Shown here: positions 10,475 to 19,231 of the stretch, piece after piece
Position numbering within the stretch: the first letter of the stretch is position 1
How the letters are laid out: every line of letters begins with the position of its first letter
NCBI GenBank assembly: GCA_934555895.1
Contig: CAKTFH010000002.1
Location: forward strand, 97,613 to 161,612
Direction of reading: 5' to 3'
Length of the DNA stretch: 64,000 bases
From: an uncultured Muribaculaceae bacterium
GTDB taxonomy: Bacteria; Bacteroidota; Bacteroidia; Bacteroidales; Muribaculaceae
Notes under the pieces: generated by a model
Databases searched by the model: none
Seen by the model: the letters and a program-made list of their open reading frames with translations, nothing else
Told to the model about the DNA's origin: nothing
Program-made: the position numbers and the translations under genes

Positions 10475-11763
10475 TCTACAAGATTAAAGCGGACTTTGCG
10501 AAATAGCATCATGCTTCTTATACCAAGATTATCCTCCTCCATGTAGTTGCCATGCTGTTCGGTTTGAACATCAAACACCGGTACTGTTACTGAATTGCCA
10601 CCAAGGGTAAACGAAGCGTTTGACAATTTATAACAAAGTACCGACCATACTCCTCCAACTCCGGCCATATTGACAGTGTCACTTTCGCAGTTCGTTGTGA
10701 GGTATTCTTTATTAGCATCAAAGAAGAATTTGTTGAGTCGTCCGAACCCTGCATCTCCGCTATCAAGTTTCATTATTTGAGGTTGTCCATTAACTTCTGT
10801 TTGTGTTATCAGATTCATATCAGAAGAAAAGCACATATTGGGACATTCATTTGTCGGAGCTGCAGTAACCGCAGGAACTTGAATTTCCTTAGCATCGAAG
10901 TCGAGCGTTACATCTTTAAGTTGAAGCATCAGCTCACTGCCAACGATAAATTCGAGTACATCAATATACTTATCGGCTTCGTCATTGTGACTTCTTATGT
11001 CAATGACATAGAAAGGAACATCGTTTACTTTGATATTACCTAACACTAATTCTTTGGCTACAGCATATCGGCCGGCCGATGATGCGACGCCGGTAGCGGC
11101 AACATCGGCATCAAGGAATTCAAGTCCATAGGCGCGAGCTAATGAATCTGTTATAACATTAACCCCTGCGCCTGTATCAAAAGTAATCTTAACGGGATTA
11201 TCATTGATTCGCGCCTCGGTAATCTGCATCAAATATTGCTTACTGCCCTGTTTCCCTGTCGGGATTGTGTCAAACGGAACAATGCCCATATCTCCCGTTA
11301 TTGAAATCTGATATGGAGAATATTGGGTCAGACTTTTGTATTGTGCCGCCATATTGGCATAAGGCTTAAGACTCGTAGAGTCCACCATTTGATATGCCGA
11401 TGATAGTGCTATGGAGAGAAAATTGTATGCGTCTTCGTTTTTACCGACACGGCTCAGGTCCATTGAGTACATGGCAGAACTTTGTAACAGCAGGTTCAGG
11501 TCAAGCATTTCTGCCTGCGTCTTAAGTAGTTCATCAAAGGACGGTATAGAAATGTCAGGACGGTTAAATCGGTTGCCAATCAGGCAGCGTGAGAACACCT
11601 CTAAAAACGGATTTATCGAATCTTTCGGAGTGCTGTAATAAATATCATGCAGACCAAAGAAATCGGATGTGTTCATGGCCGTTCCTATGCGTTCGTCTAC
11701 GCTTTGTGCTTTTGCGACAAAACAAGACAACACTAATGTAGAAATTAAAATGAGTTTCTTCAT
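10450..11763 (-). CDS. Exported retropepsin-like aspartyl protease
   Basis: The product is 437 residues. The ATG at 11763 (MKKLILISTLVLSCFVAKAQ) gives a clean signal peptide; the upstream ATG at 11796 would add 11 residues in front of it. The C-terminal half contains ITFDTGAGVNVITDSLA, the DTGA catalytic-Asp motif of single-domain aspartyl proteases, followed by hydrophobic strands and the matching LDSGDAGFG segment later, which could supply a second Asp. The N-terminal 150 residues are helical and unassigned. It probably acts in the periplasm or outside the cell on unknown substrates. The gene and its flanks are clearly more AT-rich than the neighbours, suggesting later acquisition. Its 3' end overlaps a second open frame that may be its displaced C-terminus. 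Confidence 0.72.
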   Translation of the reverse strand: MKKLILISTLVLSCFVAKAQSVDERIGTAMNTSDFFGLHDIYYSTPKDSINPFLEVFSRCLIGNRFNRPDISIPSFDELLKTQAEMLDLNLLLQSSAMYSMDLSRVGKNEDAYNFLSIALSSAYQMVDSTSLKPYANMAAQYKSLTQYSPYQISITGDMGIVPFDTIPTGKQGSKQYLMQITEARINDNPVKITFDTGAGVNVITDSLARAYGLEFLDADVAATGVASSAGRYAVAKELVLGNIKVNDVPFYVIDIRSHNDEADKYIDVLEFIVGSELMLQLKDVTLDFDAKEIQVPAVTAAPTNECPNMCFSSDMNLITQTEVNGQPQIMKLDSGDAGFGRLNKFFFDANKEYLTTNCESDTVNMAGVGGVWSVLCYKLSNASFTLGGNSVTVPVFDVQTEQHGNYMEEDNLGIRSMMLFRKVRFNLVDMILTTEL

Positions 11764-11901
11764 ATATAGTCCGTTTATAACCCCAAAGTTACACACTATT
11801 TGTGAGACTTTGGCAAGCAGGTGACTACAAAAACGGCATGAGGTCTACGCGGAAGATACAACAGTTGCTTGCCATGCGGCTTTAATAGGAGGAAAACAAC
11901 A

Positions 11902-11950
11902 AAAAGAGGTTGCCGTTCAACCAATTAAATTGTTGAAGGCAGCCTCTTTT
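11902..11950 (-). terminator. Rho-independent-type terminator after nagB
   Basis: An imperfect inverted repeat pairs AAAAGAGG(T/C)TGCC-type arms at 11902-11921 and 11930-11950 around a short AT loop. On the minus strand the second arm ends in a T-rich run, as expected for termination of nagB, which stops at 11976. The plus-strand side also has a T-run, so it may act in both directions. Confidence 0.65.
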
Positions 11951-11975
11951 GTCGTTTTATCGCTTTGGAAAGTCT

Positions 11976-12788
11976 TTATTTGAGCTGGGTAGCGGGGTCG
12001 AGGTTGGGAGCTTCGATGTCAAGGAAGTAGCGGTAGGTCTGCACCTTTAGTTCGGCGCAAGCAGCGTCGTCGGCCACGATTATCGAGCGGGGATGCAGCT
12101 GTAGGGCCGAGATGGTCCACATCTGCGATACGCCGCCTTCAACTCCGTGCTGCAGGGCGCGGGCCTTGTTGTGACCGTTGACCAGAAGGAGCACCGAACG
12201 GGCGTCGGTCACTGTGCCCACACCCACAGTGAGGGCTGTCCTGGGCACAAGGTTCACATCGCCGTCGAAGAAGCGGGCATTGGCTATGATGGTATCCTGT
12301 GTGAGGGTTTTCACACGTGTGCGGCTTGTAAGCGACGAGCCGGGCTCATTGAAAGCGATATGTCCGTCGGGACCTACACCTCCCATAAATAGTTCGATGC
12401 CGCCATACGATTTGATCTTCTCCTCGAAGCGAGCGCACTCGGCCACAAGGTCGGGAGCGTTGCCGTTGAGTATATTCACATTCTCAGGCTTGATATCGAT
12501 GTGTGAGAAGAAATTGTTCCACATAAACGAGTGATAGCTCTCGGGATGCTCCTGCGGCAGACCACAATATTCATCCATATTGAAAGTCACCACATTGGCG
12601 AAGCTTACTTTTCCCTCTTTGCATAGCTTTATCAAGGCACGATACATGCCGAGGGGCGAACTTCCCGTGGGGCAACCGAGCACAAACGGGCGCTCTGGAG
12701 TCGGGGCGAATTCATTGATTCTTGAAGCCACATAGTTGGCGGCCCACTGCGACATAAGATCGTAATCTTTCTCAATAATCAGACGCAT
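11976..12788 (-). CDS. nagB: Glucosamine-6-phosphate deaminase NagB
   Basis: NagB converts glucosamine-6-phosphate to fructose-6-phosphate and ammonia in the cytoplasm, sending amino sugars into glycolysis. The product is 270 residues, close to E. coli NagB, and aligns without large gaps. The ATG at 12788 ([17 protein letters not shown]) is the family start; an upstream start at 12848 would add residues not found in the family. Catalytic residues are in place: D72 in FNMDEY, and D141, H143 and E148 in [12 protein letters not shown]. The phosphate-binding loop GCPTGSSP is near residue 40. It is divergent from the NagB-like/LmbE fusion gene, with overlapping promoters, which suggests shared control of amino-sugar use. 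Confidence 0.95.
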   Translation of the reverse strand: MRLIIEKDYDLMSQWAANYVASRINEFAPTPERPFVLGCPTGSSPLGMYRALIKLCKEGKVSFANVVTFNMDEYCGLPQEHPESYHSFMWNNFFSHIDIKPENVNILNGNAPDLVAECARFEEKIKSYGGIELFMGGVGPDGHIAFNEPGSSLTSRTRVKTLTQDTIIANARFFDGDVNLVPRTALTVGVGTVTDARSVLLLVNGHNKARALQHGVEGGVSQMWTISALQLHPRSIIVADDAACAELKVQTYRYFLDIEAPNLDPATQLK

Positions 12789-12874
12789 AAACTGAAACGT
12801 GTATTTTAGATATTTTAACTCAACAGTCTGCCAGTAAACTCCGCACAACTGTCAAGCGTTTAAATTAAGATTAT

Positions 12875-12882
12875 TAACTTTG
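12875..12882 (+). promoter_or_regulatory. -7 box for the NagB-like/LmbE fusion gene
   Basis: TAACTTTG matches TAnnTTTG and lies 21 bases before the ATG at 12904. No clear -33 TTTG is present about 20 bases upstream. It abuts the minus-strand -7 box for nagB at 12883-12890, together forming the palindrome CTTTGCAAAG. Confidence 0.55.
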
Positions 12883-12914
12883 CAAAGATACACAAAATAA
12901 GCCATGAAAGCAAA
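12883..12914 (-). promoter_or_regulatory. nagB: Promoter for nagB, complete -33/-7
   Basis: Read on the minus strand, TTTG (12914-12911) is followed after 20 bases by TATCTTTG (12890-12883), an exact fit to the Bacteroidetes consensus. The -33 element lies inside the first codons of the divergent fusion gene. The predicted nagB leader is about 88 bases. Confidence 0.65.
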
Positions 12915-14883
12915 TTTGAGTTCTCAGATTAAGCTCGACCGAATCCCGCGCCGCTACTACGACACCAAGGACAACATCGAAGCAGCCGCGCTTACACGCG
13001 ATGAAAAAATCTACACCCGCATTTTCGAGACACCCGACGACGGAAACGAATACATCGCCCGTCATGTGGCACGCACCATCAAGCAATGTGTGAACGACAA
13101 AGGGCACTGTGTGATGGCACTCGGTGCCGGCAGCGACACCCACGGGGTGTATTCCTGCCTCATCGAAATGTGCTCCCGGGGCGATGTAAGCTTCAGGGAT
13201 GTGACAGTGTTCAACCTCTACGAGTTCTTCCCTCAACAGCCCGACGGCCCCTCGACACTCAGCCGCCTGAAGGAGGTGCTTCTCGACCATGTCGACATCA
13301 AACCTGAAAACGTGCACTCCATCAGTCCGGATGTGACTATGGAGAATATGTTCGACTTCTGCAAGGACTACGAGAATAAAGTGGAGCGTTGCGGAGGCAT
13401 CGACATAACTATATGCGAGATAGGCCCCGGAGGATCGCTTGCCCTCAACGAGCCGGGCTCGGTTTCTACCGGCCTCTGCCGTCTGGTGCTCATAAGCGGA
13501 GAGATGCGCCAACGCATTCAGAATTTCTACAAGAGCGACCAGGTGCCTGCCACAGGCATCACACTCGGTCTCGGCAACATACTGCGCTCCCGTCTGGTTA
13601 TAGCCATGGCCTGGGGCGAGAACCGCGCCTCAGTGGCCCGCAAGGCCATCGAGGGCCCGGTTACCGACAATGTGCCGGCATCGTTCCTGCAGCTCCACAA
13701 CTCGGCCCGCTGTGTGCTTGACCTCAGCGCCGCCGAAGAGCTCACACGTATCTCTCATCCTTGGAAAGTGTCGTCGTGCGAATGGAATTCCAAACTCATC
13801 CGTCGCGCAATAGTGTGGCTCTGCCGATGCACCGATAAACCCATACTTAAACTCACCGACAAAGACTACAACGACTGGGGCCTCGGCGAACTTGTGGCCC
13901 TCTACGGCTCGGCTTACAACGTGAACATAAAGGTGTTCAACGAGCTACAGCACACCATTACCGGCTGGCCCGGCGGAAAACCCGACGCCGACGACTCGTC
14001 GCGACCCGAACGTGCTAATCCATATCCCAAGAGAGTGATTGTGTTCTCCCCTCATCCCGACGACGATGTCATCTCTATGGGTGGCACCCTGCGCCGCCTC
14101 GTGGTGCAGGGCCATGATGTGCATGTGGCCTACGAGACTTCAGGCAACATAGCCGTGGGCGACGAAGACATGATGCGCTACTTCATGATGATGGACAAGA
14201 TTGCGCCGATGTTCGGCTTCGCGTCTGCCGACTATCTCAAGCTAAGCCTCGATGTGCGTAGCCAGGTGGAGAACAAGAAATCACCCGGCGACACCGACAG
14301 CCCCGAGGTGCGCGAAATAAAAACCATGATACGCCAGGCCGAGGCATCCATCGCATGCAACTATATCGGCGTGAAGCCCGAGAACGTGCACTTCCTCCGC
14401 CTGCCGTTCTATGAGACCGGCACCATAAAGAAAGGCGACCTCACCGAGCGCGATGTAGACATAGTGAAGCGGCTGCTCCAGGAGGTGAAGCCCCAGCAGA
14501 TTTTCGTAGCCGGCGACCTCGCCGACCCACACGGCACCCACCGTGTGTGCACCGACGCCGTGTTCGCAGCCATCGACGAGCTGAAATCGGAACCCTGGCT
14601 TAACGACTGCCGTATATGGATGTATCGCGGCGCATGGGCCGAATGGGAAATAGACCACATCGAAATGGCGGTGCCAATCTCTCCCGAAGAGCTGCGCTTC
14701 AAACGTAACTCCATCCTCAAGCATCAGAGCCAGATGGAAAACGCGCCTTTCCTCGGCGACGACGACCGCCTCTTCTGGCAACGTGCCGAAGAGCGCAACC
14801 GCGCCACGGCAATGCTCTATGAAAAACTCGGTATGGCCTCGTATGAGGCCATGGAGGCCTTCGTGCAATACCACCCCTTCTGA
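12904..14883 (+). CDS. Fusion of a NagB-like domain with an LmbE/PIG-L de-N-acetylase domain
   Basis: The product is 659 residues. Residues 30-330 resemble glucosamine-6-phosphate deaminase, but the catalytic positions are changed: NagB D72 corresponds to Y106 (FNLYEF), D141 to G176 and H143 to S178 (GPGGSLALNEPG), with only E183 kept. Residues 378-655 are a PIG-L/LmbE metal-dependent de-N-acetylase, with the zinc motif PHPDDD (H384, D386, D387) and HGTH (H543, H546). The deacetylase half therefore looks active and the NagB half looks like a sugar-phosphate-binding or regulatory module. Similar fusions are annotated as glucosamine-6-phosphate deaminases in Bacteroides; that label seems unsafe here. 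The likely role is deacetylation of an N-acetyl-amino-sugar compound; the substrate is unknown. Confidence 0.85.
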   Translation: MKANLSSQIKLDRIPRRYYDTKDNIEAAALTRDEKIYTRIFETPDDGNEYIARHVARTIKQCVNDKGHCVMALGAGSDTHGVYSCLIEMCSRGDVSFRDVTVFNLYEFFPQQPDGPSTLSRLKEVLLDHVDIKPENVHSISPDVTMENMFDFCKDYENKVERCGGIDITICEIGPGGSLALNEPGSVSTGLCRLVLISGEMRQRIQNFYKSDQVPATGITLGLGNILRSRLVIAMAWGENRASVARKAIEGPVTDNVPASFLQLHNSARCVLDLSAAEELTRISHPWKVSSCEWNSKLIRRAIVWLCRCTDKPILKLTDKDYNDWGLGELVALYGSAYNVNIKVFNELQHTITGWPGGKPDADDSSRPERANPYPKRVIVFSPHPDDDVISMGGTLRRLVVQGHDVHVAYETSGNIAVGDEDMMRYFMMMDKIAPMFGFASADYLKLSLDVRSQVENKKSPGDTDSPEVREIKTMIRQAEASIACNYIGVKPENVHFLRLPFYETGTIKKGDLTERDVDIVKRLLQEVKPQQIFVAGDLADPHGTHRVCTDAVFAAIDELKSEPWLNDCRIWMYRGAWAEWEIDHIEMAVPISPEELRFKRNSILKHQSQMENAPFLGDDDRLFWQRAEERNRATAMLYEKLGMASYEAMEAFVQYHPF

Positions 14884-14965
14884 CACCCTTTCACAGGCAC
14901 ATCGCAGGGCGACCGCTACAATGAAAAAAGTGGTGTTAAAACATCGGTTTTACGTTATTATTTTG

Positions 14966-14973
14966 TAAATTTG
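14966..14973 (+). promoter_or_regulatory. Probable -7 box for mutAB
   Basis: TAAATTTG matches TAnnTTTG and is 106 bases upstream of the mutA ATG. No good -33 element was found. The following leader can fold (see the entry at 14976-15033). Confidence 0.45.
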
Positions 14974-14975
14974 CT

Positions 14976-15033
14976 CGTCGGATAAGCATAGTCGACCATG
15001 AGACTGTCTTTTCCGACGGGCCGTTTTTACGGC
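14976..15033 (+). other. Leader able to fold upstream of mutAB
   Basis: CGTCGG (14976-14981) can pair with CCGACG (15013-15018), enclosing a shorter AGTC/GACT pair (14990-14993 with 15002-15005). A second hairpin, GCCGT/ACGGC with a four-T loop, occupies 15020-15033. I did not see the B12-box of the cobalamin riboswitch, and the leader is too short for one. A regulatory role is only a possibility. Confidence 0.3.
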
Positions 15034-15079
15034 GAATACCTTATACCATGTGAATAACTCAAATCATATTTTACTTATC

Positions 15080-16960
15080 ATGGCAGATAATAAAGAAAAA
15101 CTGTTTTCTCAGTTTCCACCTGTAAGCTACGACACTTGGCGTGCTAAGGTGGATGCCGACCTCAAAGGCGTGCCCTTTGAGAAAAAACTCGTCTGGCGCA
15201 CCAACGAGGGCTTCAATGTGCAGCCTATGTATCAGCGCGCCGACATCGCTGACCTGCCCACAGTGAACTCCCTTCCGGGCGAATATCCCTATGTGCGCGG
15301 CACACGTGCCGACAACAACTGGCTCACCCGTCAGGAGATTCTTCCCGCCGACCCCGCCAAGGCCAACGCCGTAGCTGTGGAAGTGCTGGGCAAAGGCGTC
15401 AACTCACTCGGTTTCAAACTTAAGGAACCCTCGAAAGAAAGCATCGCTAACCTCCTTGAAGGCATCGACCTCGCAGCTGTGGAAATCAACTTCGCGAGCT
15501 GCCCCCGCAAAGTGCTCGACCTGGCCACAGCGCTCGTCGACTACATCAAGGAGAAAGGAGCGGCAGACACTTTCAAGGGCTCCATCGACTATAATCCCTT
15601 CAAGCGCGCACTGCGTCACGGCGCCGACATCGACACGGCTGAAGTGACTGCCACAGCAATGAAGCTTCTTGAAATCGTGAAGGATGTGCCGGGCCTCCGC
15701 TGCCTCGGCGTAGACTCCGACATGCTTTCCAATGCAGGCTGCTATATATATCAGGAACTCGGCTACGCCCTCGCATGGGGAGCCTACTGGCTCACCTCGC
15801 TCACCGAAGCAGGTGCCGACGCTAAAGAAGTGGGCCTCCGCGTTAAGTTCAACATGGGCGTGCAAAGCAACTACTTCATGGAGCTCGCCAAATTCCGCGC
15901 CGCACGCATGCTCTGGGCCGAAATCGTGAAGCAGTACAACCCCTCGTGCGAATGCGCATGCAAGATGGTGGCCCACGCCACCACATCGCGCTTCAACCAG
16001 ACCATCTACGACGCTCACGTAAACCTGCTCCGCAGCCAGACCGAAGCTATGTCGGCAGCTCTTGCCGGTGTGGATTCAATCACGGTGACACCCTTCGACA
16101 CTCCCTATAAGACTCCCGACGACTTCTCGGAGCGCATAGCCCGCAACCAGCAGCTCCTTCTCAAGGAGGAGAGCCATCTCGACAAGGTTACCGATCCAGC
16201 CGGCGGTTCCTATTATGTGGAGACCCTTACAGTTTCGCTTGCTAAAGAGGCATGGAAACTCTTCCTGGAGGTGGAAGACAAAGGCGGCTTCGCAGCATGC
16301 CTTAACTCAGGTGAAGTGCAGGCCGCGGTAAACGCCACCGCTCTTAAGCGCCATCAGGACATGGCACGCCGCAAGGAAGTGCTCCTCGGCACCAATCAGT
16401 TCCCCAACTTCAACGAGATGGCAGCCGCCAAAATTGAAAACGACGCCGATCCCTACGCAGCCCACGACGAAAAGGCCTGCGGATGCGGATGCGCCACAAG
16501 CGGCGACAACGCCAAGGCACTCAGCACCAAGCGTCAGGCAAGCGACTTCGAGGCCCTGCGCCTTGCCACAGAGCATGCCGCCAACCGTCCGAAAGCATTC
16601 ATGCTCACCATCGGCAATCTGGCAATGCGTCTGGCACGTGCCCAGTTCTCGAGCAACTTCTTCGGTTGCGCCGGCTACGAAATAATCGACAACATCGGCT
16701 TCGAGACCGTGCAGCAGGGTATCGACGCCGCCATGGAGAAAAAAGCCGACATCGTGGTGCTCTGCTCTTCCGACGACGAATACGCACAGTATGCCCCCGA
16801 GGCATTCAAGTTGCTCGACGGCCGCGCCGAGTTCGTGGTGGCAGGCGCTCCCGCCTGCACCGACGACCTGAAAGCCGCCGGCATAGAGCATTTCATCCAT
16901 GTGCGTTCCAACGTGCTCGAGACACTTCAGGAATTCAATAACCGTCTTCTTAAAAAATAA
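15080..16960 (+). CDS. mutA: Methylmalonyl-CoA mutase small (beta) subunit MutA
   Basis: MutA is the non-catalytic partner of MutB in the B12-dependent interconversion of succinyl-CoA and methylmalonyl-CoA. The product is 626 residues. The ATG at 15080 ([20 protein letters not shown]) is the family start; the GTG at 15050 would add ten unrelated residues. The TIM-barrel-like half covers about 1-440, and a Rossmann-like half lies near 500-626. The cobalamin-binding DxHxxG motif of MutB is absent, as expected for this subunit. A short Cys-rich patch, [11 protein letters not shown], lies in the linker near residue 465. It is followed by mutB after 5 bases, a tight operon. Confidence 0.93.
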   Translation: MADNKEKLFSQFPPVSYDTWRAKVDADLKGVPFEKKLVWRTNEGFNVQPMYQRADIADLPTVNSLPGEYPYVRGTRADNNWLTRQEILPADPAKANAVAVEVLGKGVNSLGFKLKEPSKESIANLLEGIDLAAVEINFASCPRKVLDLATALVDYIKEKGAADTFKGSIDYNPFKRALRHGADIDTAEVTATAMKLLEIVKDVPGLRCLGVDSDMLSNAGCYIYQELGYALAWGAYWLTSLTEAGADAKEVGLRVKFNMGVQSNYFMELAKFRAARMLWAEIVKQYNPSCECACKMVAHATTSRFNQTIYDAHVNLLRSQTEAMSAALAGVDSITVTPFDTPYKTPDDFSERIARNQQLLLKEESHLDKVTDPAGGSYYVETLTVSLAKEAWKLFLEVEDKGGFAACLNSGEVQAAVNATALKRHQDMARRKEVLLGTNQFPNFNEMAAAKIENDADPYAAHDEKACGCGCATSGDNAKALSTKRQASDFEALRLATEHAANRPKAFMLTIGNLAMRLARAQFSSNFFGCAGYEIIDNIGFETVQQGIDAAMEKKADIVVLCSSDDEYAQYAPEAFKLLDGRAEFVVAGAPACTDDLKAAGIEHFIHVRSNVLETLQEFNNRLLKK

Positions 16961-16965
16961 GAGCC

Positions 16966-19110
16966 ATGAAACCCGATTTCAAAAATATGAACATCATAGC
17001 CGACGCCTTCACCGCGCCGGCCGCAGCACCCGCTGCCGGTGAGGAATGGCTCACTCCCGAGCGCATTCCCGTAAAACCCATCTATACAAAAGCCGACCTC
17101 GAGGGCATGGAGCATCTCGACTACGTGGCCGGCCTTCCCCCCTTCCTCCGCGGTCCGTACAGCGGCATGTATGCCATCCGCCCCTGGACCATCCGCCAAT
17201 ATGCCGGATTCTCCACCGCAGCCGAGTCGAACGCTTTCTATCGCCGCAACCTCGCTTCCGGTCAGAAGGGTCTCTCGGTGGCATTCGACCTCGCCACACA
17301 CCGCGGATACGACGCCGATCATCCCCGCGTGGTGGGCGATGTGGGCAAAGCCGGCGTGAGCATCTGCTCGGTAGAGGACATGAAGGTGCTCTTCGACGGC
17401 ATACCCCTCAACAAGATGTCGGTGTCGATGACCATGAATGGCGCAGTGCTTCCCGTGCTCGCATTCTACATCAACGCAGGTCTCGAGCAAGGTGCTAAAC
17501 TTGAAGAAATGGCAGGTACCATCCAGAACGATATCCTCAAGGAGTTCATGGTGCGTAACACCTACATCTACCCGCCGGAATTCTCGATGCGCATAATCGC
17601 CGACATCTTCGAGTACACCTCGCAGAACATGCCCAAGTTCAACTCCATCTCCATCTCGGGCTACCACATGCAGGAGGCGGGCGCCACCTGCGACATCGAG
17701 CTGGCCTACACATTGGCCGACGGTCTCGAATATCTCCGCGCAGGCGTAAACGCCGGCATGGATATCGACTCGTTCGCGCCCCGTCTGTCGTTCTTCTGGG
17801 CCATCGGCATGAACTTCTTCATGGAGATAGCCAAGATGCGCGCCGCCCGTATGCTCTGGGCCAAGATAGTGAGCCAGTTCAATCCCAAGAACCCCAAGTC
17901 GCTCGCGCTCCGCACCCACTCGCAGACATCAGGATGGTCGCTCACCGAGCAAGACCCCTTCAACAACGTTGGCCGCACCTGTATCGAGGCCATGGGCGCC
18001 GCCCTCGGCCACACACAGAGCCTCCACACCAACGCCCTCGACGAGGCCATAGCACTCCCCACCGACTTCTCGGCACGTATCGCCCGTAACACCCAGATAT
18101 ACATTCAGGAAGAGACATACGTGTGCAAGGAAATCGACCCGTGGGCAGGAAGCTACTATGTGGAAAGCCTCACCAACGAGATCGCTCACCGCGCATGGGA
18201 GCATATCCAGGAAATCGAGAAGCTCGGCGGCATGGCCAAGGCCATCGAGACCGGCCTACCGAAGCTCCGCATCGAAGAAGCTGCCGCACGCACTCAGGCC
18301 CGCATCGACTCAGGCCGTCAGACCATCGTGGGCATCAACAAATATCGCCTCGACCATGAGGACCCCATCGACATCCTCGAGATTGACAACACCGAGGTGC
18401 GCAACGAGCAGTGCGCCCGTCTCGAGACCCTCCGCGAGGGCCGTGACGAAGCCAAGGTGAAGGAGGCTCTGGCCGCCATCACCGAATGCGTGCGCACAAA
18501 GAAGGGTAACCTCCTCGACCTCGCTGTAAAAGCAGCCGGCCTCCGCGCTTCTCTCGGAGAGATTTCCGATGCATGCGAGGAAGTGGTAGGACGATACAAA
18601 GCACAAATCAGAACCATTTCAGGCGTGTATTCCGAAGAAACCAAAAACGATCCCGACTTCCTCCGTGCTCAGAAGATGACCGAGGAATTTGCGAAGCGTG
18701 AGGGCCGTCAGCCCCGTATCATGATTGCGAAAATGGGCCAGGACGGTCACGACCGCGGCGCCAAAGTGGTAGCCACCGGCTACGCCGACTGCGGATTTGA
18801 TGTGGATATGGGCCCGCTGTTCCAGACTCCCGCCGAAGCAGCCCGCCAGGCCGTGGAGAACGATGTGCACATCCTCGGCGTAAGCTCGCTCGCCGCAGGC
18901 CACAAGACACTCATTCCCCAGGTTATCGAAGAGCTCAAGAAGCTCGGCCGCGAGGACATCATGGTTACCGCAGGCGGTGTGATTCCTGCGCAGGACTATG
19001 ACTTCCTCTACAAGGCAGGCGTGGCAGCCATCTTCGGCCCCGGTACACGAATCCCCGTGTCGGCAATCCGCATGCTTGAGATTCTCAACGGCGAAGAGGA
19101 AAAAGACTGA
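16966..19110 (+). CDS. mutB: Methylmalonyl-CoA mutase large (alpha) catalytic subunit MutB
   Basis: MutB catalyses the adenosylcobalamin-dependent isomerisation of succinyl-CoA and R-methylmalonyl-CoA, the step leading to propionate in Bacteroidales. The product is 714 residues, the normal length. The N-terminal TIM barrel includes the family segments [14 protein letters not shown] and [15 protein letters not shown]. The C-terminal B12 domain has DGHDRG at residues 593-598, with H595 the expected lower cobalt ligand, followed by [10 protein letters not shown]. It starts 5 bases after mutA and ends just before a strong terminator. Confidence 0.97.
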   Translation: MKPDFKNMNIIADAFTAPAAAPAAGEEWLTPERIPVKPIYTKADLEGMEHLDYVAGLPPFLRGPYSGMYAIRPWTIRQYAGFSTAAESNAFYRRNLASGQKGLSVAFDLATHRGYDADHPRVVGDVGKAGVSICSVEDMKVLFDGIPLNKMSVSMTMNGAVLPVLAFYINAGLEQGAKLEEMAGTIQNDILKEFMVRNTYIYPPEFSMRIIADIFEYTSQNMPKFNSISISGYHMQEAGATCDIELAYTLADGLEYLRAGVNAGMDIDSFAPRLSFFWAIGMNFFMEIAKMRAARMLWAKIVSQFNPKNPKSLALRTHSQTSGWSLTEQDPFNNVGRTCIEAMGAALGHTQSLHTNALDEAIALPTDFSARIARNTQIYIQEETYVCKEIDPWAGSYYVESLTNEIAHRAWEHIQEIEKLGGMAKAIETGLPKLRIEEAAARTQARIDSGRQTIVGINKYRLDHEDPIDILEIDNTEVRNEQCARLETLREGRDEAKVKEALAAITECVRTKKGNLLDLAVKAAGLRASLGEISDACEEVVGRYKAQIRTISGVYSEETKNDPDFLRAQKMTEEFAKREGRQPRIMIAKMGQDGHDRGAKVVATGYADCGFDVDMGPLFQTPAEAARQAVENDVHILGVSSLAAGHKTLIPQVIEELKKLGREDIMVTAGGVIPAQDYDFLYKAGVAAIFGPGTRIPVSAIRMLEILNGEEEKD

Positions 19111-19144
19111 GGCTTATTTCTCCGCTGACATAGCAACATAACCG

Positions 19145-19196
19145 CCGCCTTTCCGCGCCACGCCACACGGCGGAGCGCGGAAAGGTCGGTTTTTTT
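19145..19196 (+). terminator. Rho-independent terminator of mutAB
   Basis: An 11-bp GC-rich stem pairs CCTTTCCGCGC (19148-19158) with GCGCGGAAAGG (19175-19185), followed by a run of seven T at 19190-19196. Confidence 0.9.
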
Positions 19197-19231
19197 AGAG
19201 TGGCAGCCGCCCCGGGATTCATCACACCGAA

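Noticed and set aside
14976..15033. Cobalamin riboswitch upstream of mutAB
   Set aside because: The context is suggestive, but the leader is too short and I could not find a B12 box.
16927..17919. 330-codon minus-strand frame over mutA/mutB
   Set aside because: Antisense to conserved metabolic genes with intact motifs, with no recognised feature of its own.
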